Position numbers and translations under genes: made by a program
Notes under the pieces: generated by a model
Databases searched by the model: none
What the model saw: the letters and a program-made list of their open reading frames with translations, nothing else
Told to the model about the DNA's origin: nothing
Shown: positions 9,687-17,861 of the stretch, piece after piece
How the letters are laid out: every line of letters begins with the position of its first letter
Numbering within the stretch: the first letter of the stretch is position 1
Source: Leucobacter aridicollis
Lineage (GTDB): Bacteria; Actinomycetota; Actinomycetes; Actinomycetales; Microbacteriaceae
Direction: 5' to 3'
Length of the DNA stretch: 64,000 nucleotides
NCBI RefSeq assembly: GCF_024399335.1
Contig: NZ_CP075339.1
Coordinates: 1,240,001-1,304,000, forward strand

Positions 9687-9705
9687 GTGTTCAATTACCG
9701 CACAC
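9687..9705. promoter_or_regulatory. Putative operator upstream of MHS transporter, similar to mobA operator
   Basis: The 19-mer GTGTTCAATTACCGCACAC matches 16 of 19 bases of the perfect inverted repeat at 15851-15869 in front of the 3-hydroxybenzoate hydroxylase. It lies 35 nt before the transporter start. I infer that the same IclR protein binds both. Confidence 0.5.
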
Positions 9706-9739
9706 GCTGTTCATTAAACGACAAAGGAGTCTCCTGGGT

Positions 9740-11119
9740 ATGTCCTCCCACACTGCTGCGCCCACATCGCAGCGCGAGCTGCGGCGGGTCGCCGCCGCCA
9801 CCGTCATCGGCACCACCATCGAGTGGTACGACTTCTTCCTGTACGCGAGCGCAGCAGGCCTCGTGTTCGCTGAGCTGTTCTTCAAACCTGCAGGCCCGCA
9901 GTTCGCAACAATCCTGTCGTTCGCGACAGTCGGCGTCAGCTTCCTGTTCAGGCCGCTCGGGGCGTTCCTCGCCGGCCACTTCGGCGACAAGATCGGCCGC
10001 AAGGCGATGCTCGTAGTGACGCTGATCCTGATGGGCGTAGCGACGACGCTCATCGGTGTCCTGCCGACCTACGCGCAGGTCGGCATGCTCGCGCCGGTGC
10101 TGCTCATGGTGCTCCGCATCCTGCAGGGGCTCTCAACGGGCGGCGAGTGGGGTGGCGCAGTGCTCATGGCTGTCGAGCACGCTCCCGACGGCAAGCGCGG
10201 ACGCATGGGTGCGTTCCCGCAGATCGGCGTTCCGATCGGCCTGCTCCTCGCCTCGGGCGTGCTCGCGCTCATGACTGGCGTGATCTCGCCGGGCAACGCA
10301 TTCCTTGAGTGGGGTTGGCGCGTACCGTTCCTGCTGAGCTTCGTGCTCATCATCGTCGGAATTGTGGTTCGCCGCTCGGTCGAGGAGAGCCCGGTGTTCA
10401 CCGAGATCTCCGAGCGCAAGGAACAGACCAAGGCGCCCGTGCTGCAGCTCTTCAAGCGGCACTGGCTGCTCATCATTCTCGCGGCGCTTACGTTCGCAGG
10501 CAACAACGCTGCTGGCTACATGACGACAGGCGGCTACATCCAGAACTACGCGACCACCCCCATCGCTGACGGTGGCCACGTCGGCATGGACCGCACCGAT
10601 GTGCTGATCGCAGTCGCGGCAGCATCAGTCGTATGGCTCATCATGACATTCGCCGCTGGCGTGATTTCCGACAGGATCGGGCGCAAGAAGACCTACATCG
10701 CCGGCTGGATCGCCTTCCTGGCAGTCATCTTCATCCTGTTCCCGCTCGTGAACACGGGCAATGTGTGGCTCCTGTTCCTCGGCCTGTCGCTGTTCGCGAT
10801 CGGCAACGGACTCACGTATGGTCAGCAGGCCGCGTACTTCACGGAGCTGTTCCCAGCCTCCATCCGATACTCGGGCGTCTCGATCACCTACGCGATCGGT
10901 GCAATTATCGGTGGTGCGTTCGCTCCGATGATCTCGACGTGGCTTGTAGCAGCGACTGGCACTGCCACCTCGGTCGCCTTCTACATCGCCGGTGTGATGG
11001 TCGTCGCCTTCGTCGCGACGCTGCTGCTCAGGGACCGAAGCGACATTCCGCTCGGCCCCGAGCACGAAGAGGTCCAGCAGCAGGGCCACTTCGTGTGGGA
11101 GCCTGCCGCCAGGTACTAG
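9740..11119 (+). CDS. MFS transporter, metabolite:H+ symporter (MHS) family
   Basis: A 459-residue permease with about 12 predicted membrane segments. MHS hallmarks are the N-terminal TTIEWYDFFLYA segment, the loop motif GHFGDKIGRKA between segments 2 and 3, its weaker copy DRIGRKK in the second half, and the RILQGLSTGGEWGGA segment. Members import organic acids, betaines, shikimate or aromatic acids with protons. The shared operator-like sequence with the mobA region suggests 3-hydroxybenzoate or a related aromatic acid as cargo. AAGGAG lies about 10 nt before the start. A GC-rich stretch and a long inverted repeat follow the gene. Substrate is inferred, family is secure. Confidence 0.9.
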   Translation: MSSHTAAPTSQRELRRVAAATVIGTTIEWYDFFLYASAAGLVFAELFFKPAGPQFATILSFATVGVSFLFRPLGAFLAGHFGDKIGRKAMLVVTLILMGVATTLIGVLPTYAQVGMLAPVLLMVLRILQGLSTGGEWGGAVLMAVEHAPDGKRGRMGAFPQIGVPIGLLLASGVLALMTGVISPGNAFLEWGWRVPFLLSFVLIIVGIVVRRSVEESPVFTEISERKEQTKAPVLQLFKRHWLLIILAALTFAGNNAAGYMTTGGYIQNYATTPIADGGHVGMDRTDVLIAVAAASVVWLIMTFAAGVISDRIGRKKTYIAGWIAFLAVIFILFPLVNTGNVWLLFLGLSLFAIGNGLTYGQQAAYFTELFPASIRYSGVSITYAIGAIIGGAFAPMISTWLVAATGTATSVAFYIAGVMVVAFVATLLLRDRSDIPLGPEHEEVQQQGHFVWEPAARY

Positions 11120-11174
11120 CCCCTTCGGGGCCTGGGCCTGGGCTTGGGCGCCCCGCCCGGCCGCCACTCGATAA

Positions 11175-11231
11175 CTTCCTTGCAAGACCACCCCTATCTG
11201 ACAGTAGGTTTGGGGTGGTCTTGTAAGGAAG
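11175..11231. repeat. Long near-perfect inverted repeat, possible bidirectional terminator
   Basis: Arms of 20 bp at 11175-11194 and 11212-11231 differ at one position, with 17 nt between them that contain a further CCTA/TAGG pairing. It separates the convergent transporter and AbiEi-like genes and may act as a terminator, though no T-run follows. Confidence 0.6.
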
Positions 11232-11251
11232 ATCCTCTCTGGCCTGGCGCC

Positions 11252-11297
11252 CTGCGGCTGCCATGGCGACCGGTCTGCGGCCGCCATGGCGACCGGC
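11252..11297. repeat. Two tandem 23-bp repeats
   Basis: Units at 11252-11274 and 11275-11297 share the core GCCATGGCGACCGG and differ at about two positions; a third degenerate start follows. They lie just beyond the 3' end of the AbiEi-like gene. Confidence 0.7.
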
Positions 11298-11328
11298 TTG
11301 CGGTTTCCTTGACGCCTGGCCTGCAGGT

Positions 11329-12399
11329 CTACGGGAGCTGCTTCAAGAACCCCCGCGTCTCCGGCTCCAGGAGGGGACTCGGCAGCCCCGGTACCGCTAC
11401 TCCGTGGGCTTTGAGATGTGTAGCGAAGCGGTCACGCGTCAACACCTCCCGCACGCCCCATCGGATTCCGCGCAGGTTCGTCGTCCCTGCTATCCAGTCG
11501 TGCCTTCGCTTCTCGGCGTATAGGAGTTCCGCGGTGGAATGACCGTCGCCCGCAGCTCCAACGTATTTCGATTTGCCATCGCACTCTCCCCAGAAACCGA
11601 GTTCGGGAGCGTAGAAGTCCACGAAGTACCGGTTGCCGTTGGGTGCTGGGACGGAGACTTGCGTTTCGACGGAAATCCCGAGCTGGAGAAATCGCAGCCG
11701 GCTGATGGTTTCGAGTGGCGATTCGGCCCGGGGGTCCGCGTGCTGTGCGAGTATCCGGACTGCCCGCACACCAGGTCGTCCAGCATGGGCGCGCGATCGG
11801 GCCTGCATTCGCGCGCGCCAGCCAGCCACCTGTAGGGCATCGACCTTTCGGCCAGTGGAAGCTGTCTCGTGTAGATGCGCGTCGGCCGCGACCAGGGCGA
11901 CGCTGAAGGGTTCGGCTCTGGCGAGATCAAAGAGTGTTCGTTCTGGTGAGGTGTGGTGGAACTTGTCCAAGCTGGGAACAGGAGAAGCAGACACAACATC
12001 GTCGTCGTTCAGCATTGCCAGGTGGCGATGCCTCGTTGAGGTTGTCTTCCCCGTGCCGGGCACCGTGCTCATCGTGTGAACTTGACGCGGGTCACTCGGG
12101 GTCCTGGTCAACCACGCCGACCAGACAGGCCACCCATGGATCATGCTTGCGCTGCGGTGGGAGAACACTGGGGCAGAGCGCGATGAACGTTGCGCGGCGA
12201 CGATTGCGATGGCGTGCTGCAACTCGGGCAATGCGTCGCGCCAGGTCGTCTGGCGCACGTAGTAGCCACGCCGCACTCGAAAGACCTCACCGACTCGTAG
12301 CATCGACGCAATGTCGCGCTCCCGTAGCCCACTCCGAAGGAGTTCGTGGGTGCGGATGAGGGCCGTTCCGGCGGTTTCGAAAAGTTGATTGGGAGACAT
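11329..12399 (-). CDS. AbiEi-type antitoxin-like N-terminus fused to DUF559-like nuclease fold
   Basis: A 356-residue protein. The N-terminal part (about 1-60) has a winged-helix look with RDIASMLRVGEVFRVRRGYYV, which resembles the AbiEi-type antitoxin domain. The C-terminal part (about 240-330) contains ESPLETISRLRFLQLG, then FVDFYAPELGFWGECDGKSKY, the E/D-x-D/E-G-K pattern of DUF559/Vsr-like PD-(D/E)XK folds. Such proteins are common orphan genes in Microbacteriaceae, and no AbiEii toxin is adjacent. The start at 12399 (MSPNQLF) is chosen because similarity begins there; no clear ribosome binding site is present. Repeats flank both ends. Whether it acts in defence, as a regulator or as a nuclease is unknown. 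Confidence 0.7.
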   Translation of the reverse strand: MSPNQLFETAGTALIRTHELLRSGLRERDIASMLRVGEVFRVRRGYYVRQTTWRDALPELQHAIAIVAAQRSSRSAPVFSHRSASMIHGWPVWSAWLTRTPSDPRQVHTMSTVPGTGKTTSTRHRHLAMLNDDDVVSASPVPSLDKFHHTSPERTLFDLARAEPFSVALVAADAHLHETASTGRKVDALQVAGWRARMQARSRAHAGRPGVRAVRILAQHADPRAESPLETISRLRFLQLGISVETQVSVPAPNGNRYFVDFYAPELGFWGECDGKSKYVGAAGDGHSTAELLYAEKRRHDWIAGTTNLRGIRWGVREVLTRDRFATHLKAHGVAVPGLPSPLLEPETRGFLKQLP

Positions 12400-12556
12400 C
12401 GAGCGAGCTTGACACGACTCAGGCGGTCGAGGGAGTGTCTGAGCAACGCGTGAACAACCTGCTGGCTGCGCCCCTCTGTGCCGGGTTGTGGGCGAAGCAG
12501 CGAGAGTTTGGCGTCGGTGCTTGTAGAGCTGGGCCAAGCACCAGGACGGGGCATGG

Positions 12557-12699
12557 ACCTGCCCGGGTTCTGCCTGGGCTCTGCATGGGCTCCGCCTGGA
12601 CTTCGCCCGGACTTCCCCCGGACTTCCCCCGGACTTCCCCCGGACTTCGCCCGGACTCCGCCTGGACTTCGCCCGGACTCTGCCCGCACTCTGCCCAGG
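12557..12699. repeat. 11-bp minisatellite, about 13 copies
   Basis: Tandem 11-mers close to CTTCSCCCGGA; the ten best copies run 12590-12699, with degenerate copies back to 12557. The unit length is not a multiple of three, which argues against coding selection. Together with the 21-bp repeat it occupies most of the 607-nt space between the AbiEi-like gene and the ThDP enzyme, where I see no credible gene. Confidence 0.85.
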
Positions 12700-12826
12700 C
12701 TCCGCCTATTCCTGCCGACCTTCCGCGGCCCGACCCCCGCCGACGTCCCCGCCGCGGAGCCCCATTCCCGCGCCAGAGCATCATTCCGAGGGTCTGTAAG
12801 GGGTCCTCCTGCGGGAGTAAGGCTGT

Positions 12827-12925
12827 TTGGCGGGCCGGCGAGTAGGCTTGGCGGGCCGGCGAGGGGGCTTGGCGGGCCGGCGAGTGGGCTTGGCGGGCCG
12901 GCGAGTGGGCTTGGCGGGCCGACGG
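12827..12925. repeat. 21-bp tandem repeat, about 4.5 copies
   Basis: Four units of 21 bp (12827, 12848, 12869 and 12890), consensus TTGGCGGGCCGGCGAGTGGGC, differ at only one or two positions, and a partial fifth unit decays into GC-rich sequence up to about 12985. On the minus strand the array would encode a GPPSPLA heptad, but the surrounding frame looks noncoding. Confidence 0.85.
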
Positions 12926-13006
12926 GCGTGGCGCGCCGGCGCGGGCGTGGCCGACGGGCGAGCGGGCGCGGCGGCCAGGCGGACGGGCCCTTCAGCCGCC
13001 CTCGGC

Positions 13007-14899
13007 CTACTCGGCTGGGACGTCGAGCCCGTTCACTCGCTGCACCTCGCGCTGGTAGTCGGCGACAACCGAGCCGGACACCCGGCAATCCAGCACAATG
13101 GTGCCCTCCGCGCCCGCCGCTGTCCACGCACTGAGTGCCTCGAGGTCAGCAAGCGATTCGACGACAACTCCGGTCGCTCCGAGCGCCGACGCGACGCCCG
13201 CAAAGTTCACAGTCGGAATGAGCATCGGCGCCTTGTCGAGCCCCATCTCTCCGTACAGGTGTACTTCAGCGCTATACGCGCTGTCATTCCACACGACGAT
13301 GACCTGGCTTCGTGCCGTTCGAATTGCGGTCTCGAGGTCGGCCAGTGCCATCAGCCCGCCACCATCACCCGTGGTGAGAACCACTGTCGAGTCTGGCGCG
13401 GCTGCGGCCACCCCGGGTACCGTGCAGAACCCGAGCCCGATTGTCTGGTAGGCGGTGCCGACCATGATCATGCGCTCAGGGGACGCGACGTGCCAGTACA
13501 TGTTTGCCCAGCCGATGAAGTGACCGCCGTCGCTCGTGACGTGGCGGTCTTCGGGGAGTAGCTCGCCGATTCTGGCGGCGACGCCCCGCGGATCGAGGAG
13601 GCCGTCGGCGCAGAACTCGCTCTCGCCAGTGGGCCTCGACCGCAGCGTACCGCCGGGTTCAAGACCAGAGACCGTGTCGCGCCAGCCTGTCATTCGAGGT
13701 GTGTCGGCGAGCGCGGCCTGGATCGCGCGCAGCGTCTCGACGGCGCCGCCCTGCAGTAAGTGGTGCGTGATGGGGTGGACCGTCTTTGGGCCGCTCACCT
13801 GTTCAGTGTCGATCCGGAGCACCGTGGTGCCCTCCCCGAACAGCTCGCCAAACCGCATGGTGAACTGGTTGAGGCCAGCTCCGACGACAAGTGCGACATC
13901 GGCCTGCTGCAGAACGGCCATCGCCTCGGGCTGCCCGAACCCGCCCGCGACGCCGAGGTCGAACGTGGTCTCGGGGAAGATCCCTCGCGCGAGGGCTGTT
14001 GTTGCGGTGAGTGCGCCGAGCTTGGCTGCGAGCGATCCGAGTTCGGCGGCGGCGCCTGCGAGGTGCGCGCCATGGCCAGCAATGATGAGCGGTCGTTTCG
14101 CGCCGAGCAGCGCCTCGGCGGCGGCCTCGATGCGGTGGGGTGCCGGGACCGTTGAGGTTGAGACAATTGCGCCCGGCATCATCGCGGTCGGTGCAGGTGC
14201 GGTGGGCGCCGCGGGTTGAGGATCGGTGGCGGCAACCGAGACCGAGAGTTCCGCGAGCACCGCTGGGTCGCTCAGATCGATTTCCGTAGGAAGGGTGGAA
14301 TGGGCGGCGGGCGCGCCGAAGGCGCCAGCGGTGTCGCTTGAGGCGATTGCGCCCGATCCCGCGCCCGGGCCGGGGTCCGGCTGAACGACCGAGGCGCCCA
14401 CGAGGTCGTAGGGGAGTCCGAGCACTACGGGGCGTCGCATGCGAAGCGCGTAGCGGGTGGCCCTGTCGACCGTCTCGTCGACCCCGGCGACTCCGAGTGT
14501 GAACAGGCGCACGCCGACGGCGGCGCTCAGCATCTCCTCGTCAACGTCCCACGGGCGCGGCCCGCTTGACGGCGCATCGCCGACGACGACCAGCATGGGC
14601 GTGCGCGCCTGTGCTGCCTCGGCGAGGGCCGTCAACGTGTTGGTGAAACCTGCGCCATACGTGGTGGTCGCGATCGCAAGCTTGCCGCTCACGCGCGTGT
14701 ATGCGTCGGCGGCGGCAACGGTTGCCGCTTCGTGTCTGACCGCTGTATAGCTCACGCCAGCCTGGGTGAGATTGTCAATGAGGTGGGCGTTGCCGTTGCC
14801 CATGAGGCCAAAACTCTGACCGGCGTGCCGAGCGAGTGCCTGAGCGGTGGCTGCGGCGAGCGAAACAGGGGTCGACGAACGGGTGTGAATGTGAGACAT
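13007..14899 (-). CDS. Thiamine diphosphate-dependent enzyme (acetolactate synthase / benzoylformate decarboxylase-like)
   Basis: A 630-residue ThDP enzyme in the standard three-domain order: PYR domain (about 10-175, catalytic Glu57 in VRHEAAT), central domain (about 255-390) and PP domain (about 430-610) with the ThDP/Mg motif GDGG...WND. Between the first two domains is an Ala/Pro-rich linker (about 178-255) that makes it 50-70 residues longer than typical relatives. GAAGGA lies 7 nt before the ATG. It lies downstream of an IclR gene on the same strand, which is divergent from a 3-hydroxybenzoate hydroxylase. A 2-oxoacid decarboxylase feeding an aromatic aldehyde into that route is possible, but acetolactate synthase-like or other carboligase activity cannot be excluded. 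Confidence 0.82.
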   Translation of the reverse strand: MSHIHTRSSTPVSLAAATAQALARHAGQSFGLMGNGNAHLIDNLTQAGVSYTAVRHEAATVAAADAYTRVSGKLAIATTTYGAGFTNTLTALAEAAQARTPMLVVVGDAPSSGPRPWDVDEEMLSAAVGVRLFTLGVAGVDETVDRATRYALRMRRPVVLGLPYDLVGASVVQPDPGPGAGSGAIASSDTAGAFGAPAAHSTLPTEIDLSDPAVLAELSVSVAATDPQPAAPTAPAPTAMMPGAIVSTSTVPAPHRIEAAAEALLGAKRPLIIAGHGAHLAGAAAELGSLAAKLGALTATTALARGIFPETTFDLGVAGGFGQPEAMAVLQQADVALVVGAGLNQFTMRFGELFGEGTTVLRIDTEQVSGPKTVHPITHHLLQGGAVETLRAIQAALADTPRMTGWRDTVSGLEPGGTLRSRPTGESEFCADGLLDPRGVAARIGELLPEDRHVTSDGGHFIGWANMYWHVASPERMIMVGTAYQTIGLGFCTVPGVAAAAPDSTVVLTTGDGGGLMALADLETAIRTARSQVIVVWNDSAYSAEVHLYGEMGLDKAPMLIPTVNFAGVASALGATGVVVESLADLEALSAWTAAGAEGTIVLDCRVSGSVVADYQREVQRVNGLDVPAE

Positions 14900-15041
14900 C
14901 TACGAATCCTTCATTGGATCGAGCGGTGAATGGTGACCGTGTATGTCTCGCGAGTGCTCGCAGCAGCGCCCCTTTTTCGGGTGCCTTACCCGGCGAAGCG
15001 GGTGGACACTGTGTAGTGTAGCGGATCGCAGCCGCGCCGGC

Positions 15042-15767
15042 TCAGCGGTAGCTTGCAAGCACCTCGCGTGCGGCGCGGTGCAGGCGTTGGGCGACAGCGT
15101 CGACCGATTCTGGCAGTCGGAAATGGACAATCGCGATTGCGGCGGGTGGCTCGCCGGGTATGCGCAGCGGAACGGCGATCGAGGTGACCCCGTCGATGAC
15201 CTCGCTCTCGCTGAGTGCGTACCCGAGCGCCCGTGCCTCGAGCGCGGCCGGGCTGGTCTCGGCACCGCCGAGAGCCGCCTCGCGTTCGGCAGGGGAGAGT
15301 GTCGATTCGATTGCGTGGCCTGGGGCGCCGCGGTCCCATGGGTGGCGGACGCCAGGGTTTCGTGCGATGCTCGCGTCGACGTTTCCGGGTTCGACCGATG
15401 CGAGGGTGACGATGTCGCCGGCGTCGAGCACGGTGAGGAAAGCGGTCATGCCGAGGTCGTGTGCGAGCTCAGTAAGGACTGGGGCTGCTGCGGTGTTCAG
15501 GTGCGGCGCGACGCCGTGTGCAAGCGCAGCAATACGTGGGCCGAGACGGATAAGCCCAGCGTCGTCGCGAATCGCGAATCTGTGGTCTTCCAACGTGCGG
15601 AGGAGCCTGTAGGTGTTCGAGCGGTGCACGCCGAGTTCTTCGGAGAGGCGAGCGATTGAGATTGGGGATCCCGCCTCTGCCAGTATCTCCAGTGCCCGCA
15701 GACCGCGCGCGAGTGTCTGTGACCCCGCGGTCTGGGCCTGCGAACCTGCGGGAGTATTGGGGGCCAA
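15042..15767 (-). CDS. IclR-family regulator divergent from 3-hydroxybenzoate hydroxylase
   Basis: IclR protein of about 241 residues with an N-terminal winged helix-turn-helix (SIARLSEELGVHRSNTYRLL) and C-terminal effector domain. I place the start at a TTG (15765-15767) because an AGAGGAG ribosome binding site lies 5 nt upstream; the ATG at 15824 would add 19 poorly conserved residues and has no such signal. It is transcribed away from mobA, and the intergenic region holds a clean 19-bp inverted repeat. It probably senses an aromatic acid and controls mobA, the ThDP enzyme gene 142 nt downstream, and perhaps the MHS transporter, whose promoter carries a similar site. Confidence 0.87.
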   Translation of the reverse strand: MAPNTPAGSQAQTAGSQTLARGLRALEILAEAGSPISIARLSEELGVHRSNTYRLLRTLEDHRFAIRDDAGLIRLGPRIAALAHGVAPHLNTAAAPVLTELAHDLGMTAFLTVLDAGDIVTLASVEPGNVDASIARNPGVRHPWDRGAPGHAIESTLSPAEREAALGGAETSPAALEARALGYALSESEVIDGVTSIAVPLRIPGEPPAAIAIVHFRLPESVDAVAQRLHRAAREVLASYR

Positions 15768-15850
15768 TGGCGCTCCTCTGTCTGTATCGGTCGGTTGATG
15801 TTGTGCGATGCGTCGCGCGCACATACACTGGTGTGCAGTATTCGAATTTA

Positions 15851-15869
15851 GTGTTCAAATAGCGAACAC
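15851..15869. promoter_or_regulatory. Probable IclR operator for mobA
   Basis: Perfect inverted repeat GTGTTC-N7-GAACAC between the divergent IclR gene and mobA. A near copy is present at 9687-9705 before the MHS transporter. Binding by the adjacent IclR is inferred from symmetry and position. Confidence 0.6.
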
Positions 15870-15903
15870 GGGGCTCTCGGGCACAATGAAGTGAGGTTCA
15901 CGC

Positions 15904-17811
15904 ATGCAGTTCCACCATCATGGCTATGTTTCCACGGATCCGCGCGTGCTGCCAGCCGCAGGCGTCGGGCTCGACCGCCCGGATGAGCTCCCAGATGAGG
16001 TAGACGTGCTCATTGTGGGCTCCGGCCCGGCTGGGATCGTCGCAGCCGCGCAGCTTGCGCAGTTCCCAAACGTCGTGACTCGCATCGTTGAGCGCCGTGA
16101 CTCGCGTCTCGTGCTCGGTCAGGCCGACGGCATTCAGGCCCGGAGTGTCGAGACCTTTCAGGCCTTTGGTTTCGCTAGAAGGATCATCGATGAGGCCTAC
16201 CAGATCACTGAGACGAACTTCTGGACGCCGGATCCTGAGAACCCCAAGCACATCGTCCGCAGTTCGGTCACTGATGACGACCCTGCGGGCATCAGCGAGT
16301 TTCCGCACCTCATTGTGAACCAGGCCCGAGTGATCGACTACTTCGCCGAGTATGCGCGCCGGGCCCCTGCGCGCGGCGAGGTCGACTATGGCTATGAGTT
16401 CGAAGGACTCGAAGTCGGGGCGGGGGAGTATCCGGTCGCAGTCACGCTTCGGGAGGTCACTGGCCAGAGCGGCGCGGGCATCAACGCCGAGGAGTCGGCC
16501 GACGCCGTTCGCGGCAAGACCCGCATCGTGCGCGCGAAGTATGTGATCGGTGCCGACGGGGCGAGCTCGCGCGTGCGGCGCTCGATCGGGGGATCGCTTT
16601 CAGGATCGACATCGATGCACGCCTGGGGCGTCATGGACGTGCTGGCGGTGACTGACTTCCCTGACATTCGCAAGAAGTGCATCATTCACTCCGAGGCGGG
16701 AAGCATTCTGCACATTCCGCGCGAGGGAAACCACCTGTGCCGGATCTACGTTGACCTCGGAGAGGTCGCGGAGGGGGATGATCGCAAGGTTCGCGATACG
16801 CCGCTCGAGGAGATCATTGCACGAGCGAATGCGATCCTCAGTCCGTACACGATTGACGTGCGTGACGTTCCCTGGCACAGCGTGTACGAAGTGGGCCACC
16901 GTCTTACTGACCGCTTTGACGACGCGGAAACCTCGCCCGATGGCAAGGGGCGCGTGTTTCTTATGGGAGACGCCTGCCACACGCACAGCGCGAAGGCTGG
17001 CCAGGGGATGAACGTCTCGATGCAGGACGGCTGGAACCTGGGGTGGAAGCTCGGCTACGTTCTTGACGGGCGCAGCCCAGAGTCACTGCTTGCGACCTAC
17101 TCCGAGGAACGTCGCGTCACCGCCAAGAACCTCATCGACTTTGACCGCGAATGGTCGACGCTGATGGCGAAGAAGCCCGAGGAGTTCGACTCACCCTCGC
17201 AGCTTGAGGAATTCTACGTGCAGACGGCCGAGTTCCCGGCGGGCTTCATGACCGAGTACACCGAGTCGATGCTCACTGGCGGTGCGTCTCACCAGGCGCT
17301 CGCCTCCGGCTTCCCGATCGGCAAGCGGTTCAAGTCGGTGATGACGACGCGGGTTGCTGACGCGGTGCCGGTGCACCTTGGTCACCATCACCGGGCCGAC
17401 GGCCGCTACCGTGTGTATGCGTTCGCCGATCGCTCGGGTGAACAGCTCGAGCGCTGGGCTGAATGGCAGCTCGAGAACGATGCCTCGCCGATCAAGCGAT
17501 TTACCCCCGCGGGCGCAGACCTCGACGCTGTCTTCGATGTGAAGGCGGTGATGCAGCAGCCGCATCGCGAGGTGCGGATCGAGGAGCTCTCGAAGCTCTT
17601 CCTTCCGGCGTCGGGCCCGCTCGGCATGACTGACTACGAGAAGATCTACGCGGCGAACCCGGGTGAGGACATCTTTGATCTGCGCGGCGTGAGCCGTGAT
17701 GGCGCGGTAGTCGTTGTGCGCCCGGATCAGTACGTCGCAGCGGTGCTTCCGCTTGACGCGCCTGAGGCGCTCGCGGAGTTCCTGTCGACGGCCTTCCTCG
17801 ACCGCCGCTGA
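15904..17811 (+). CDS. mobA: 3-hydroxybenzoate 4-monooxygenase
   Basis: FAD-dependent aromatic hydroxylase that converts 3-hydroxybenzoate to protocatechuate with NADPH and O2. The 635-residue length and sequence blocks match the Comamonas MobA type: N-terminal MQFH, FAD motif VGSGPAG (residues 38-44), LGQADGI, SEFPH-NQARV, WGVMDVLAVTDFPD, GDACHTHSAKAGQGMN (FAD-pyrophosphate GD motif near 355) and ASHQALASGF. The C-terminal thioredoxin-like domain ends RPDQYVAAVLPL. A GAGG site lies 8 nt before the ATG. It is divergent from an IclR regulator. No protocatechuate ring-cleavage genes are in the window, so they must be elsewhere. Confidence 0.9.
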   Translation: MQFHHHGYVSTDPRVLPAAGVGLDRPDELPDEVDVLIVGSGPAGIVAAAQLAQFPNVVTRIVERRDSRLVLGQADGIQARSVETFQAFGFARRIIDEAYQITETNFWTPDPENPKHIVRSSVTDDDPAGISEFPHLIVNQARVIDYFAEYARRAPARGEVDYGYEFEGLEVGAGEYPVAVTLREVTGQSGAGINAEESADAVRGKTRIVRAKYVIGADGASSRVRRSIGGSLSGSTSMHAWGVMDVLAVTDFPDIRKKCIIHSEAGSILHIPREGNHLCRIYVDLGEVAEGDDRKVRDTPLEEIIARANAILSPYTIDVRDVPWHSVYEVGHRLTDRFDDAETSPDGKGRVFLMGDACHTHSAKAGQGMNVSMQDGWNLGWKLGYVLDGRSPESLLATYSEERRVTAKNLIDFDREWSTLMAKKPEEFDSPSQLEEFYVQTAEFPAGFMTEYTESMLTGGASHQALASGFPIGKRFKSVMTTRVADAVPVHLGHHHRADGRYRVYAFADRSGEQLERWAEWQLENDASPIKRFTPAGADLDAVFDVKAVMQQPHREVRIEELSKLFLPASGPLGMTDYEKIYAANPGEDIFDLRGVSRDGAVVVVRPDQYVAAVLPLDAPEALAEFLSTAFLDRR

Positions 17812-17861
17812 GGGGTGCAACGGGTGTGCGGGGCAGCGGCGACGCGCACCCGCGCGCGCCG

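Noticed and set aside
12557..12925. CRISPR array
   Set aside because: Units are directly adjacent without unique spacers and no cas genes are nearby.
12141..13127. Long minus-strand open frame with GPPSPLA heptad repeats
   Set aside because: It runs through both minisatellites and overlaps the AbiEi-like and ThDP genes; the 11-bp unit is not a multiple of three, so the frame is a by-product of GC-rich repeats.
12827..13561. Plus-strand open frame starting in the 21-bp repeat
   Set aside because: Its second half is antisense to the well-supported ThDP enzyme and its first half is only the repeat array.
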